Assembly: GCF_001458115.1 (NCBI RefSeq)
Contig: NZ_CZRP01000013.1
Coordinates: forward strand, 868,001-932,000
Direction: 5' to 3'
DNA: 64,000 nt
Source of the DNA: Gracilibacillus massiliensis
GTDB lineage: Bacteria > Bacillota > Bacilli > Bacillales > Amphibacillaceae
The position numbers and the translations under genes are program-made. The notes beneath the pieces are model-generated. The model saw only the letters and a program-made list of their open reading frames with translations, had not been told where the DNA came from and ran no database searches. Position 1 is the first letter of the stretch; the number at the start of each line of letters is the position of its first letter. Below, piece by piece: positions 53,263 through 62,921 of the stretch.

Positions 53263-53679
53263 TTATTTCACTGCAAATGTTATCTCTGCTTCACACGCTA
53301 GTTCGCCTTCTACTTTGGCGATGGCTTTACCTTTTCCGATAGGACCTTTAATTCGAATAATTTCTACTTCTAAGTTTAAGGTATCACCTGGTTTGACTTG
53401 ACGCTTAAATCGACATTTATCAATTCCTGCTAAAAAGCCGATTTTCCCTTTGTTTTCCTCTTTACTTAGGATAGCGACTGCTCCAACTTGTGCCAATGCC
53501 TCGACAATTAACACACCTGGCATAACGGGATAGTCCGGGAAGTGCCCTTGAAAAAAAGGTTCATTGATTGTTACATTCTTTTTTCCTACTATTCGTTTTT
53601 CATCTTGTTCAGTGATTGCATCCACTAATAAAAAAGGATATCGATGGGGTATTGTTTCTTTAATTTGTTCAATGTCCAT
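53263..53679 (-). CDS. fabZ: (3R)-hydroxyacyl-ACP dehydratase FabZ
   Basis: 138 residues, full length. It dehydrates beta-hydroxyacyl-ACP in type II fatty acid synthesis in the cytoplasm. The N-terminal [13 protein letters not shown] and the active site [20 protein letters not shown] (His with the downstream Glu) are intact. Single gene with its own terminator, near the flagellar/mbl region as in Bacillus. Confidence 0.93.
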   Translation of the reverse strand: MDIEQIKETIPHRYPFLLVDAITEQDEKRIVGKKNVTINEPFFQGHFPDYPVMPGVLIVEALAQVGAVAILSKEENKGKIGFLAGIDKCRFKRQVKPGDTLNLEVEIIRIKGPIGKGKAIAKVEGELACEAEITFAVK

Positions 53680-53889
53680 TATATGTAACTCCTTTCTTTA
53701 TCTCATGTAAAGTATATCAAAACGACCAGAAAAATCCTAACCTCATTTTAATAGCTATTTCGTAACACAAACGGTATAATCGATTCATGTATAATGTTGT
53801 GTTTTGTCGAATTTAATGTTTTATTTTTCTTTATTAGGGAAATAGACTTAAATTGATTAGTAAAATAGAATTAGAAGAGGATGTTTTTA

Positions 53890-55152
53890 ATGGAGAAAAA
53901 AATACCAATGTGGCAAAGACTACAAGTTAGGATTAGTATAGCTTTAATTATTGTCTTACTTTTAAATACAGTAATTTCAAATTTCATCATATCCTTAATC
54001 GATATGACAGGTATTGATCTAGGTATTATCGGGATCTGGCTAAATAATTTTATGAATATTATTGTGGCGACAATATTAATTAGCCTACTGGTTCGATATT
54101 TAGTTTTGCAACCTATCAAAAAAATGGAACAAAAAATGACGCAATTTGAAAAAGGTGATTTTGATGTTCGCTTTAAAGAGAAAAATCATCATAACGAAAT
54201 AACTATATTGGGTTTACGATTAAATCGACTTTTTTCAAAAGTATCGGATTACCAGTCTGAACAACAGACGCAAATCGATATTGTGGAACAAAAATCAAAG
54301 ATTATTTCAAACAAAGTAAACCAGCTCACAGGCGCATTAACAAAATTGAATGAGTCTCAGGAAAATATTACAGCCTATTCTCAACAAAATGTTGGCTCTT
54401 TCGAGGAAACTAATTCGATCACTGATAATATGAATAGTGCCTTTCAAACAATTGCCCATGAATTAGAAGAAGTAACAGAGAGCTTCAAGAAAATGCAAAA
54501 CAGAGCTGAAGCTGGTGTATCGAAAATAGCGAATTCTTCTGAAATGATGAGTACGATAGCTACGCGTTCAGAACAAGCAAAAGATTCGATTGTTACTTTA
54601 TCAGATGAAATTCTAAAAATTAAAGATGTTGTAACATTGATTAATGATATTTCGGAACAAACAAATCTGTTAGCCTTAAATGCGTCCATTGAAGCTGCTC
54701 GCGCTGGGGAACATGGTAAAGGATTTTCCATCGTTGCTGAAGAGGTTAGAAAATTAGCAGAGCGCTCGGTAGAAGCAACAGAACAAATTACTGCTACGGT
54801 TGAGCGTATCTTAACGGATGTCGATGAGATTGCCAATCAATCCGAAAGTAGAGCCGATCATATCAATAAAGAGGCCGCTAGTATTCTAACCTTAAATGAT
54901 GATTTCAAAGAAATGATTGATGATATCGTAGTAAACATCGAGCATACGGAAAAGATTAATGCTGAAACACAAGGCATTGCCGAATCCAGTTCTGAAATTA
55001 CCACAACGATGGACGAGCTAACATCTAATACGGAAAAAACAAATCAGCATATAATGGAAATGAATGAATCACTTGAGAAGGAATTAGCTGAAACAGAGGA
55101 CTTGCAAACAGAAATCCATTCATTAAGACAATCATTTGTGCAAAGCAGCTAA
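53890..55152 (+). CDS. Methyl-accepting chemotaxis protein with minimal extracellular part
   Basis: 420 residues from the ATG at 53890 (GAAGAGG nine bases before it). Two membrane helices (about 15-35 and 55-75) enclose only some 15-20 residues, so there is almost no ligand domain. A HAMP segment follows ([25 protein letters not shown]), then the coiled-coil signalling region with the hairpin tip [38 protein letters not shown]. Likely signals through CheW/CheA in response to a membrane, redox or cytoplasmic cue. Confidence 0.88.
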   Translation: MEKKIPMWQRLQVRISIALIIVLLLNTVISNFIISLIDMTGIDLGIIGIWLNNFMNIIVATILISLLVRYLVLQPIKKMEQKMTQFEKGDFDVRFKEKNHHNEITILGLRLNRLFSKVSDYQSEQQTQIDIVEQKSKIISNKVNQLTGALTKLNESQENITAYSQQNVGSFEETNSITDNMNSAFQTIAHELEEVTESFKKMQNRAEAGVSKIANSSEMMSTIATRSEQAKDSIVTLSDEILKIKDVVTLINDISEQTNLLALNASIEAARAGEHGKGFSIVAEEVRKLAERSVEATEQITATVERILTDVDEIANQSESRADHINKEAASILTLNDDFKEMIDDIVVNIEHTEKINAETQGIAESSSEITTTMDELTSNTEKTNQHIMEMNESLEKELAETEDLQTEIHSLRQSFVQSS

Positions 55153-55658
55153 GCAAGAAGATTTTTAGAAAGACAATATTAATCTAATTTATATACTAGA
55201 AAAAGATGTAAGTTTATTGTTACGCAGTAGAATGAAAGTACGACACATTCTCTGGTGGTAATTTTGAAAGATTATATGTTTGTGATAACCGCTTCGGCTT
55301 GCCCACTTCCCTTTCCGTGGGGTTTTCCATTCAGCTAACTTTTCCAAGCAAAAACCGCATGGAAAAGTGGATCTTCATGGAAAACAATCCCACAGGAGTG
55401 GAAGTGGCCGCCTACGCTCAATGGAATTCTACAACTAATGCAAATGCTAGCAGTTTGGATTGTTACAAATATGAGCATATTTTGTTAATTATGATAAGTA
55501 AGCTTAAGACAAATTCATAAACGATATGTAATAACGCCAACATTATTATTCTGACTAAAGTTGTAGCGCATAAAAAAGTGCAGGCGTCGGCTTCCACTCC
55601 TGCGGGATGTTTTTATCCGAAGATCCACTTTTTAAGCGAACTTTGCTTAAAAAGTTAG

Positions 55659-57592
55659 GTCGAGTAAGCGGGAATACTTGATTACTTAAAGTATTCCTCA
55701 CTCCTCACAGAACCGTGCGTGCGCTATTCACGCACACGGCTCTTCCTATCACCTTTCACAGAATATACGATATATGCCGTCTCAAGTCATATATGTTCGT
55801 TTTCGTTCTCGGATTTGGTAATGGATATTTCACCAAAAATAATTCAAACTTCTCCCAACTGAAGGATTTTCGTTGACTCCTTCGATTCATCCATTTAAAT
55901 AGTAAATTTTTTATACAACGCAGAAAATAGTGGACTTCGTGAGCATTATCCGTGATACAATAATAATTATAGTAGCCCACTAGCGATTGTTGGATTCGGC
56001 GCATGATGTCTTGAATATCCCTCGTTCGATTTGCTTTTAACCAAGCTTTATGTTGTTTAATCTTGGCCCGGACTTTCTTCTTACTACTTTTCCGTTTTAC
56101 ACGGTAATTACCTTTCTTGCTTTTACTACAATAGTGCGTAAAGCCAAGAAAATCGAACGTAGATGGTTTCTTCTTTCCGTCACGCTTTGCATCTTTCCAG
56201 GCATAAGGACCAAACGAGATAATCTTCGTTTTATCCTCTGCAATTTCTAGATGAAACTTACGTAACCTTTGAATCAGATTCGTGTAGAATCGGTTGGCAT
56301 CTTCTTTGTATTGGAAACAACACACAAAGTCATCCGCATAGCGAACCATGTAGGCTTGACCCTTACATTGTTTCTTTACTGCTTTCTCAAACCATAGATC
56401 CAACACATAATGAAGATAGATATTCGCTAGAACCGGAGAAATGATACCCCCTTGCGGGGTTCCCCGGTCTGTATCGATAAATTTCCCCTCTTCCATATAA
56501 CCACCTTTTAGAAATCGAGCGATAATACGAAGTAAGTTGGGGTCATTGATACGATGGCGAAGAAACTTCATCATCCAATCATGACTCACATGATCAAAGA
56601 ATCCTTTGATATCCGCATCTACTATATAATTGGTTTTCCGTTGTTCCATGTATACATTTAAAATCTTTAATGCATCATGGCAGTTTCTATTCGGACGAAA
56701 ACCGAAGGAACAATCGAGAAAATCATTTTCATAAATGGCATTCAAAATCTTCGTAATACCCATTTGAACGATCTTATCTTCATGTTCGGGGATACCTAGT
56801 GGCCGTTTCTTGTTGGAACCCGGCTTGTCAATGTAAGAACGCTTGACCGGAATCGGTCGATAAGCCTTTCTCTTCATTCGTTTCACTAGGCCTTTGATGT
56901 TTTGGTCTAAATTCGCTTCGTACATTTCTTTGGTAGTGCCATTCACACCGGTTGCTTTACCTTTCGGTAATTGGTAATGGCACTGTTTCAAGTTACTTTC
57001 ATTTAGTAAATGTACGAGAGAATTAAAGACAAGGTTCTTATCCGATTTTGCTAATTCTGTTATCCTATTAAGTTTCGTTTCCATAATACGTTCCACCTCT
57101 GGGTATGGATTATGTTTCTCTATCAAGGGTGATGACAGGTAACGGCCTTTCCTCCATCGGCATTACCCAACTTCATCAGTACTACGCCGTTATCCGACTT
57201 CCTTTAGGCATTTGACAGCCCTCACTTTATTATCGCTTGTTCGTCATTACTTTCTTTATCCGAAAGACCTAAAGGACCTCCCGAGTTACCGCAACATATC
57301 AATGTGTAACGTGCCAGGGTCTTCGACTCCGGAGAAGATAGCATTCTCTCGCCTTTAACGAGAATCCTATTGTTGCCTTCTATGCCTCAGAACACATCGA
57401 CCTTCTCAGCTTTGGTTTTATTTCAGAGCTCTATCCCTCAGCCACTAGGGCTTTCCGGCCCGTTACCTAACTGTCTACGCTTAAAGGCAATGTGTTACCA
57501 CTTGCCCTCCAAGACTCGCTACAAGTGATTGGCTAGTTCTTACTTGGCGGGAATCCCACCCGCTATATGTTACGACCTATGCTCGGCCGCAC
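55659..57592 (-). mobile_element. Group II intron (1934 bp) with reverse transcriptase, inside the MITE
   Basis: The ends follow from the empty site in copy 2 (GTTAGCTGAGGAGG near 63354). On the minus strand the intron begins GTGCGGCC at 57592 and ends CTCGAC at 55659, matching the GTGYG...AY group II rule. Domain V is the 34-nt hairpin 55711-55744 (GAGCCGTG ... CACGGTTC on the minus strand); domain VI follows with GAATACTT/AAGTATTC arms. The exons are CTCCTCAG and CTAACTTT. About 465 bp before the protein gene hold the 5' ribozyme domains. Confidence 0.9.
55756..57126 (-). CDS. ltrA: Group II intron reverse transcriptase/maturase
   Basis: 456 residues. Reverse transcriptase motifs: GTTKEMYEANLDQNI, RPLGIPEHEDKIVQ, FGFRPNRNCHDAL, VDADIKGFFDHVSHDW, RGTPQGGIISPVLANIYLHY, and the catalytic YADD in MVRYADDFVCCF. 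The maturase (X) domain follows (VGYYNYYCITDNAHEVHYFL). It ends after SFSWEKFELFL...TNIYDLRRHISYIL and has no HNH endonuclease domain. It is encoded in intron domain IV, intact, so the intron could still be active. Confidence 0.92.
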   Translation of the reverse strand: MIEKHNPYPEVERIMETKLNRITELAKSDKNLVFNSLVHLLNESNLKQCHYQLPKGKATGVNGTTKEMYEANLDQNIKGLVKRMKRKAYRPIPVKRSYIDKPGSNKKRPLGIPEHEDKIVQMGITKILNAIYENDFLDCSFGFRPNRNCHDALKILNVYMEQRKTNYIVDADIKGFFDHVSHDWMMKFLRHRINDPNLLRIIARFLKGGYMEEGKFIDTDRGTPQGGIISPVLANIYLHYVLDLWFEKAVKKQCKGQAYMVRYADDFVCCFQYKEDANRFYTNLIQRLRKFHLEIAEDKTKIISFGPYAWKDAKRDGKKKPSTFDFLGFTHYCSKSKKGNYRVKRKSSKKKVRAKIKQHKAWLKANRTRDIQDIMRRIQQSLVGYYNYYCITDNAHEVHYFLRCIKNLLFKWMNRRSQRKSFSWEKFELFLVKYPLPNPRTKTNIYDLRRHISYIL

Positions 57593-57706
57593 CTGAGGAG
57601 AAAAACCCGCGGAAAGGGAAGCCGACAAGCCGGAGCGATTGCCAAGCACATATATTATCTCATAATTACCAACACAATAGTGTAGCACTTTCCTCCTAAT
57701 ATCCAT

Positions 57707-57739
57707 AAAAATCCAAACGATCGAATCGTTTGGATTTTT
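57707..57739 (-). terminator. Terminator after the flagellar gene cluster
   Basis: Perfect 15-bp arms AAAAATCCAAACGAT (57707-57721) and its complement (57725-57739), 30 bp after the EpuA-like stop. The MITE starts only 12 bp beyond it. Confidence 0.8.
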
Positions 57740-57768
57740 CTAATTGCATTCTAATGTCTCACACTCTT

Positions 57769-58077
57769 TTACACGTCTCGCACAAAATCGATTATATGTT
57801 GCCATGTTTCCCACTTAAGTACATCGAGCGGGCTTCCCTCGCCTAGTATACTGAAACCGATAATAAGACCGATCATTAACGCAAATAAACTTAAAACAAT
57901 CACAATCAGAACCTTCATCCAAATCGGAACAAATCTGCGGATATATTTTTTTTCGGCTTTCTTTTCTGCCTTTTTAACCGCTCTTGTTTCTTTTTTGTCT
58001 GAAGACTGTTTTTTTATTTGCTTCTTTTCTTCTGATTTGGTTTTAGTTGTATTATTTGCTTTGGCATCCTTTGACAT
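57769..58077 (-). CDS. EpuA-like small membrane protein (often mis-named RNA polymerase beta subunit)
   Basis: 102 residues. The first 45 are charged and lysine-rich; one membrane helix follows (MKVLIVIVLSLFALMIGLIIGFSILG), then GSPLDVLKWETWQHIIDFVRDV. The pattern IPIW-K--IV...GEGSPLDV...TW-HI-DFV is that of the EpuA family, which databases label RNA polymerase beta subunit without evidence. It follows flhP by 30 bp and has AAGGAGACACTTGT before its ATG. Confidence 0.7.
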   Translation of the reverse strand: MSKDAKANNTTKTKSEEKKQIKKQSSDKKETRAVKKAEKKAEKKYIRRFVPIWMKVLIVIVLSLFALMIGLIIGFSILGEGSPLDVLKWETWQHIIDFVRDV

Positions 58078-58107
58078 ACAAGTGTCTCCTTATTCATAAA
58101 AACTTAC

Positions 58108-58938
58108 TTATCTTAATTGGTTAATAAGACCTTTCATTTGGTCATGCATGGAAATCGTTCTTGCATTAAACTGGTAGGCCCTTTGTGTTTCAATCATGTC
58201 TGTTTGTTGCTTACCTATATCAACATTTGATGCTTCTAGTGCTCCACTTTCCATATTAACATCAGCAAACCCAACGCCATTGATAATTTCGTCAAGTGGG
58301 TAATTTTCCAATGATTGTTCAGAAAGGCGAAACAAATTATTTCCAGCTGCTTCTAATAAACGCGGTCGAACCGCTTCAACGACAGCAAGCTCACCTTCCA
58401 CCATTTGCACACCATCTCTCGTAACATTAATTTGTCCATTTTCCTCAATCTTAAGGTCATCCATATTATTAGCTAAAACAATCGGATCGCCACCTTGTCC
58501 TAGCACAGGGTTTCCTTCAGAAGTAACAAGCATCACTTGATCATCTTCCAATGGAGTTAAATAAAAGTTACCAGCTCTCGTATAACGCACTTCTTCCTCA
58601 CCATTTTCATTCACCGCCACTTGAAAAAGATGATTGTCTTCTAACAATGCTACATCAAGATTTCGGTCGGTACGTTGTAAAGAACCTTGATCAAAATTAA
58701 TATTGGTATGGCCTAGCTTTGCTCCGGACCCAACACGCAGTCCATCAGGTGTTAGCCGTCCTGCTGGGTTGGTTGGATCTGGTTCCGTATTAATCTGCTG
58801 TGATAATAAAGATGAAAAGTTAGCATCACGATTTTTATATCCTGTCGTATTGGAGTTGGCGATATTATTCCCAATATTATCGAGTCTTTTTTGTAATTGC
58901 CCCATCGTTGCGGCAGCTTGAAAGGTCATTCTAGTCAT
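58108..58938 (-). CDS. flhP: Flagellar hook-basal body protein FlhP
   Basis: 276 residues. The N-terminal RLDNIGNNIANSNTTGYKNRDANFSSLLS and the C-terminal NVDIGKQQTDMIETQRAYQFNARTISMHDQMKGLINQLR form the coiled ends of flagellar rod/hook proteins; the middle has the beta domain VRYTRAGNFYL. In Bacillus, FlhO and FlhP build the distal rod. It lies 18 bp after flhO. AAGAGGTGAAC precedes the ATG. Confidence 0.88.
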   Translation of the reverse strand: MTRMTFQAAATMGQLQKRLDNIGNNIANSNTTGYKNRDANFSSLLSQQINTEPDPTNPAGRLTPDGLRVGSGAKLGHTNINFDQGSLQRTDRNLDVALLEDNHLFQVAVNENGEEEVRYTRAGNFYLTPLEDDQVMLVTSEGNPVLGQGGDPIVLANNMDDLKIEENGQINVTRDGVQMVEGELAVVEAVRPRLLEAAGNNLFRLSEQSLENYPLDEIINGVGFADVNMESGALEASNVDIGKQQTDMIETQRAYQFNARTISMHDQMKGLINQLR

Positions 58939-58956
58939 GCATGTTCACCTCTTTTC

Positions 58957-59781
58957 TTATCCAAGTCTTGCTATTTCATTGACTGCTTTATCCAAACTGC
59001 GGTCATATTGCTGAACCACTTTTTGATTTGCTTCAAAGCTACGATATGCTTGCATCATATCTGTCATGGTTTGGGCTGCATCGACATTTGAGTTTTCTAA
59101 ATGATTTTGCTGGACATTAAATTGCAATCCTGCAACACCTCTAGCATCTACCAAAGCTGCACCATCTTCAGCTAACTCAAGTAAATCTTGGCCGTTTTTC
59201 ACTAAGTCGTTCGGATTAGCCGTATATGAAACAGCTAACGGAATCTCTGCACCATCTAATAATAGAACGCCCTCAGGTGTCACCGTGAAATCCAAGCCAT
59301 CTGTATTAATCGGATTACCGGCCTCATCTAATACATAATGACCTTGATTTGTCGTTAAATTACCTTGACCATCTAATGTAAAATTACCATTTCTCGTATA
59401 ACGTACTTCGCCTTCATCGTTTTGTACATTGAAGAAGATCGAACCTTCCTCATCAGGTGTTTCTCCTTGTACTAAAGCGACATCAGTAGAAATACCTGTC
59501 TCTCTTAAGGAACCTTGTACAAAATCAGGAATCGTTTCCTGTACATATACACCTGTATTAATCGCCCCTATTTCGGTCATCGTTGGTACGGTTCGATTCT
59601 GGGAATTCGGGAAATCACGATTTTCCATCCGTTGAATCAACAATTCTGGAAAAGATCTTAGTGACACTTGATCTTGTTTGTACCCCGGCGTCTGTGCGTT
59701 GGTAATATTATTAGATAACACTTCTTGCCTACGCTGCTGTGCCATCATTCCATTTGTTGCTGTATAAAAACCTCGAAGCAT
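58957..59781 (-). CDS. flhO: Flagellar hook-basal body protein FlhO
   Basis: 274 residues from the ATG at 59781 (GAGAGGAG eight bases before it; a GTG at 59790 is less likely). Same architecture as FlhP: MLRGFYTATNGMMAQQRRQEVLSNNITNAQTPGYKQDQ at the N-terminus and NSNVDAAQTMTDMMQAYRSFEANQKVVQQYDRSLDKAVNEI at the C-terminus. Order mbl-flhO-flhP is the Bacillus arrangement, which supports the names. Confidence 0.88.
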   Translation of the reverse strand: MLRGFYTATNGMMAQQRRQEVLSNNITNAQTPGYKQDQVSLRSFPELLIQRMENRDFPNSQNRTVPTMTEIGAINTGVYVQETIPDFVQGSLRETGISTDVALVQGETPDEEGSIFFNVQNDEGEVRYTRNGNFTLDGQGNLTTNQGHYVLDEAGNPINTDGLDFTVTPEGVLLLDGAEIPLAVSYTANPNDLVKNGQDLLELAEDGAALVDARGVAGLQFNVQQNHLENSNVDAAQTMTDMMQAYRSFEANQKVVQQYDRSLDKAVNEIARLG

Positions 59782-59825
59782 CTGTAGCACTCCTCTCTAT
59801 GTAGCGATCCTTTTATATGTATATA

Positions 59826-60824
59826 TTACACAATAGAACGTTCTAATTTATCGATATTATCTAACATTATACCTGTTCCTTTTGCTACACAATTCATTGG
59901 TTCTTCTGCTAATAAAACAGGAACTTTTAATTCTTCTGCTAATAACTGATCAAGACCATTTAATAATGCACCGCCACCGGTTAAGATTACCCCTCTGTCG
60001 ATAATATCTGCCGATAATTCTGGTGGTGTTTTTTCCAAAACGATTTTAGCTGATTGTACGATTAATGCAATCGACTCACGCAACGCTTCTTCAACTTCTT
60101 CAGAACGAATCGTGATGGTTCTTGGTAAACCTGTTACCATATCTCTCCCACGAATATCAATCTCTTCACTACGTGCTCCTTGGAATACAGTAGCAACATT
60201 AATCTTAATATCTTCTGCCGTTCGTTCACCAATTAGTAATTTATATTTACGCTTCACATATTGAAGTATTTCTTCATCAAATTTATCTCCGGCCATTTTG
60301 ACGGATTGAGCAGTAACGATATCACCCATGGATAGTACAGCAACATCTGTTGTACCACCACCAATATCTACTACCATGTTCCCGCTCGGTTGGAAAATAT
60401 CCATGCCAGCACCAATTGCAGCTACTTTCGGCTCTTCCTCTAAGTATACCTTTTTACCGCCTGATTTCTCGGCAGCTTCTTTAATTGCTTTTTGTTCCAC
60501 TTTTGTTATGTTGGTTGGGCAGCAAATTAACATTCTAGGTTTAGATAAGAAACCTTTCACATTAATTTTATTAATAAAATATTTTAACATCGCTTCCGTT
60601 ACATCAAAATCTGCAATCACACCGTCTTTTAAAGGTCGAATTGCTTCGATATTACCCGGTGTACGTCCTACCATTCGACGAGCTTCTTCCCCAACTTCTA
60701 ATACTTTTCCTGTATTACGATCCATTGCCACTACTGATGGCTCATCTAAGACGATTCCTTTACCTTTTACATGAATTAATACGTTTGCCGTTCCTAAGTC
60801 AATTCCAATATCTCTTGAAAACAT
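59826..60824 (-). CDS. mbl: Rod shape-determining actin homologue Mbl
   Basis: 332 residues. MreB family: phosphate-1 DIGIDLGTANVLIHVKGKGIVLDEPSVVA, phosphate-2 VVDIGGGTTDVAVLSMGD, and adenosine motif VILTGGGALLNGLDQLL. It polymerises under the membrane and guides lateral wall synthesis. The placement between spoIIID and flhO identifies it as Mbl rather than MreB or MreBH. AGGGAGGATCAACATTC precedes the ATG. Confidence 0.93.
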   Translation of the reverse strand: MFSRDIGIDLGTANVLIHVKGKGIVLDEPSVVAMDRNTGKVLEVGEEARRMVGRTPGNIEAIRPLKDGVIADFDVTEAMLKYFINKINVKGFLSKPRMLICCPTNITKVEQKAIKEAAEKSGGKKVYLEEEPKVAAIGAGMDIFQPSGNMVVDIGGGTTDVAVLSMGDIVTAQSVKMAGDKFDEEILQYVKRKYKLLIGERTAEDIKINVATVFQGARSEEIDIRGRDMVTGLPRTITIRSEEVEEALRESIALIVQSAKIVLEKTPPELSADIIDRGVILTGGGALLNGLDQLLAEELKVPVLLAEEPMNCVAKGTGIMLDNIDKLERSIV

Positions 60825-61097
60825 GAATGTTGATCCTCCCTATTTCATTACCATGCTTAAGTTTATGTCAATATGTTTTGGTTTGTATGTAGTTCTAAAG
60901 TAGTTGACTATACTATTATGGTACAGAATACCTCTAATTATATATAATATCATAAAATTAAGAATGTCGTTACATTTTTCCAATAAAAATGTCAGTTAAT
61001 TTCAAATATATTGTTGGATTTTATCAGATATTAGAAAATAATTAGAAGTATGAGTTGTAATGAAGGGTATGTATGAATTAGAGAGGATGCTCGAAAC

Positions 61098-61388
61098 TTA
61101 TTTTGTCAAAAGTTGTTCAGACTCAGGTGATGTCTTCTTACTATGGAGTTGGTATTTCATTTTTGTTGCTTCACCTCCACGCAAATGGCGAATTGCTTTA
61201 TGATGACTTAAAACAATCTTAACTTCGTTTGCTAATTCGGGATGCAGCTCTGGTAAGCGTTCCGTTAAATCTTTGTGTACGGTACTTTTTGAGACTCCAA
61301 ACTCTTTAGCAATTACTCTTACAGTTTTTTTTGTTTCTACAATATACCTGCCAATCTTTAATGTTCTTTCTCTGATGTAGTCATGCAC
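61098..61388 (-). CDS. spoIIID: Sporulation transcription factor SpoIIID
   Basis: 96 residues from the GTG at 61388 (GGAGGCGAGTGAA before it), starting VHDYIRERTLKIGRYIVETK; an upstream in-frame ATG would add 16 residues not seen in the family. Helix-turn-helix VRVIAKEFGVSKSTVHKDLTERLPEL at residues about 24-49, then the conserved HHKAIRHLRGGEATK. It regulates mother-cell genes under SigE. The position before mbl is as in Bacillus. Confidence 0.93.
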   Translation of the reverse strand: MHDYIRERTLKIGRYIVETKKTVRVIAKEFGVSKSTVHKDLTERLPELHPELANEVKIVLSHHKAIRHLRGGEATKMKYQLHSKKTSPESEQLLTK

Positions 61389-61577
61389 TTCACTCGCCTC
61401 CCAAAAGTTGTCGGTCCAAGGTGTGAACAGAGACAAGTATTACTTTATAAAATTATCCATCCATTCTAAATCCATCGCATCCTCACCCCAGACAAATAAA
61501 AGATAATTTGTACCATCATATTAAGCAATTCATCCTATTATGACAGTTAAATTCCAAGGTGCGGATCCCGTACAGAG

Positions 61578-61607
61578 AAAAAGCGATGGTTTTCTCCATC
61601 GCTTTTT
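61578..61607. terminator. Terminator after the AimR-like gene and 19-codon ORF
   Basis: Perfect 12-bp arms AAAAAGCGATGG (61578-61589) and CCATCGCTTTTT (61596-61607) with a 6-nt loop; overlaps the last base pairs of the 19-codon ORF stop. It could work in both directions. Confidence 0.85.
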
Positions 61608-61665
61608 AACCTATATCCCCATAATCTGGATCCGTATCATTTAGTTGCTTTCTCATTTTAGACAT
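61606..61665 (-). CDS. Very short ORF (19 residues) behind the AimR-like receptor gene
   Basis: ATG at 61665 preceded by AATAGGAGAAG (good ribosome binding site), stop TAA at 61606. The peptide is MSKMRKQLNDTDPDYGDIG. It is hydrophilic, without the signal peptide of AimP, Phr or NprX. It begins 25 bp after the receptor gene and ends in the terminator, so it would be co-transcribed with the receptor. Whether it is a signalling peptide, a small protein, or chance is open. Confidence 0.45.
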   Translation of the reverse strand: MSKMRKQLNDTDPDYGDIG

Positions 61666-61690
61666 TCTTCTCCTATTCCCTTTTTTTATT

Positions 61691-62722
61691 TTAGATTCCT
61701 AACCCTTCTGTTGCTCTGAGTGGTAATCTCGCAAAAAAGTGATCACTCCTTTTTTCCATAAAGTGTTGATAAGAATGTATAAAGAAATGTTGCTTCTTGG
61801 TGGCTAATCCTAAATAATATTTTGTAAATGGCGTGGAGACTGGTAACTCTTCTAATATTTCTTTGGCAAGACGGGTATTTCCTTTGACGATTTCCAAGTG
61901 TGCTGTTTCAATCGGATCATTGGTGGTTACGCCATCTACTTTACCAAAATTGGCACAAATAAAAGGATACGTATAATCTGCTATTTTGTTTAACGTCTGT
62001 TGATCTTGAAGAGAGGAAGCTATATACTTAGCCTCTTCAATATGATAGAGACTAGATTCAAAATCTTCATATATATAACTAAGTGCTAAATCTAGGTGAA
62101 GTTGTGCTTTCTGTTTAACATGGTGAGGCATTTGCAGTGCTTCGTAGGCGTGTTTTCTAGCTAAAATTAACTCATTCCGTTTCCAATAGTAGATAAACAA
62201 TAATAATTGCTTTCTTATGTTGAAGAAAGTAATTAAAAGAGGATTTTCGATTTGGTGTAATTTTTTTTGAACTTTATTAAGAAAATAACCGATGCGGTCA
62301 TAGTTACATACGTTGAGATCGATTGCTATAAATAAAAAGTATTTTAAGCAAGTTAGTTCTGGATGAAAGGTGGCAACCGATTGTGCATATGTCCTAACTT
62401 CATGGACAGGTTTGCCATTTCTCAAGTCTAGCATCAATTGATATAGCTTTGCCATTTCTTTATTCAGGGCATTACTACTTTCACTATTTAATTGAATAAA
62501 ATACTTTAGTTCTGGATAACTATGATTTATAAAAAAATATTCTAAGGCTAAGCGCTTGTCCAAGTCTGAATTGCTTTGCAGCAAAAATTCCTTCGTAATC
62601 TCAAGCTCTGTTGCTTCATTATTATCTAAGCTTACCATTGTTAAAAATTGCGTTAATTGAAGTTGTTTTTCTGATTCAAAATGTTCCAGGATTATCCCTT
62701 GCATTGTGTTTGTAATTTCCAT
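61691..62722 (-). CDS. AimR-like TPR receptor without the N-terminal DNA-binding domain
   Basis: 343 residues, start fixed by AAAGGAGATAAATT. The protein is helical with TPR-like repeats and ends with a segment characteristic of AimR family receptors: KVDGVTTNDPIETAHLEIVKG, then LAKEILEELPVSTPFTKYYLGLA and SYQHFMEKRSDHFFARLPL. AimR of phage SPbeta begins with a helix-turn-helix of about 50 residues; here the N-terminus is short and shows no such motif. There are no phage genes nearby; neighbours are sporulation genes. It may be a chromosomal peptide receptor acting on proteins rather than DNA (inference). Confidence 0.7.
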   Translation of the reverse strand: MEITNTMQGIILEHFESEKQLQLTQFLTMVSLDNNEATELEITKEFLLQSNSDLDKRLALEYFFINHSYPELKYFIQLNSESSNALNKEMAKLYQLMLDLRNGKPVHEVRTYAQSVATFHPELTCLKYFLFIAIDLNVCNYDRIGYFLNKVQKKLHQIENPLLITFFNIRKQLLLFIYYWKRNELILARKHAYEALQMPHHVKQKAQLHLDLALSYIYEDFESSLYHIEEAKYIASSLQDQQTLNKIADYTYPFICANFGKVDGVTTNDPIETAHLEIVKGNTRLAKEILEELPVSTPFTKYYLGLATKKQHFFIHSYQHFMEKRSDHFFARLPLRATEGLGI

Positions 62723-62921
62723 AATTTATCTCCTTTCACATTTATTAATTATTTCATATTCGAGAAATTATGCAATACTTTTTTTACTAGAATCGTTCGT
62801 CAAATAGTTAGAGATATCGACAAGTTCAGTCGCTTTTTCATAGCTTGCAAGTAAAATTATACAGAAAAAAGTGGAAATGTATCATATCATAATCATGCCT
62901 TTCATATCATCATTACGGGTA

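Larger units (their letters stand above)
55233..57695. mobile_element. MITE-like element copy 1, interrupted by a group II intron
   Basis: The left end (from GAAAGTACGACAC at 55233) and the right end (GTAGCACTTTCC near 57693) are imperfect inverted repeats about 120 bp long. Both contain GGTAATT-TGA, CGCT-CGGCTTG and CTTTCCG-GGG, followed by CAGCTAACTTTT. Removing the intron leaves about 530 bp with no protein gene. The same element occurs intact at 62922. It has no transposase, so it would need one in trans. Target duplication could not be determined. Confidence 0.75.

Noticed and set aside
55299-55520. 73-codon frame in the left end of MITE copy 1
   Set aside because: It lies in a non-coding inverted end; the other copy does not keep an equivalent frame with a start signal.
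61606-61665. Calling the 19-codon ORF an AimP pheromone
   Set aside because: AimP precursors are about 40 residues with a signal peptide; this peptide is hydrophilic and shorter. It is kept only as a possible partner.
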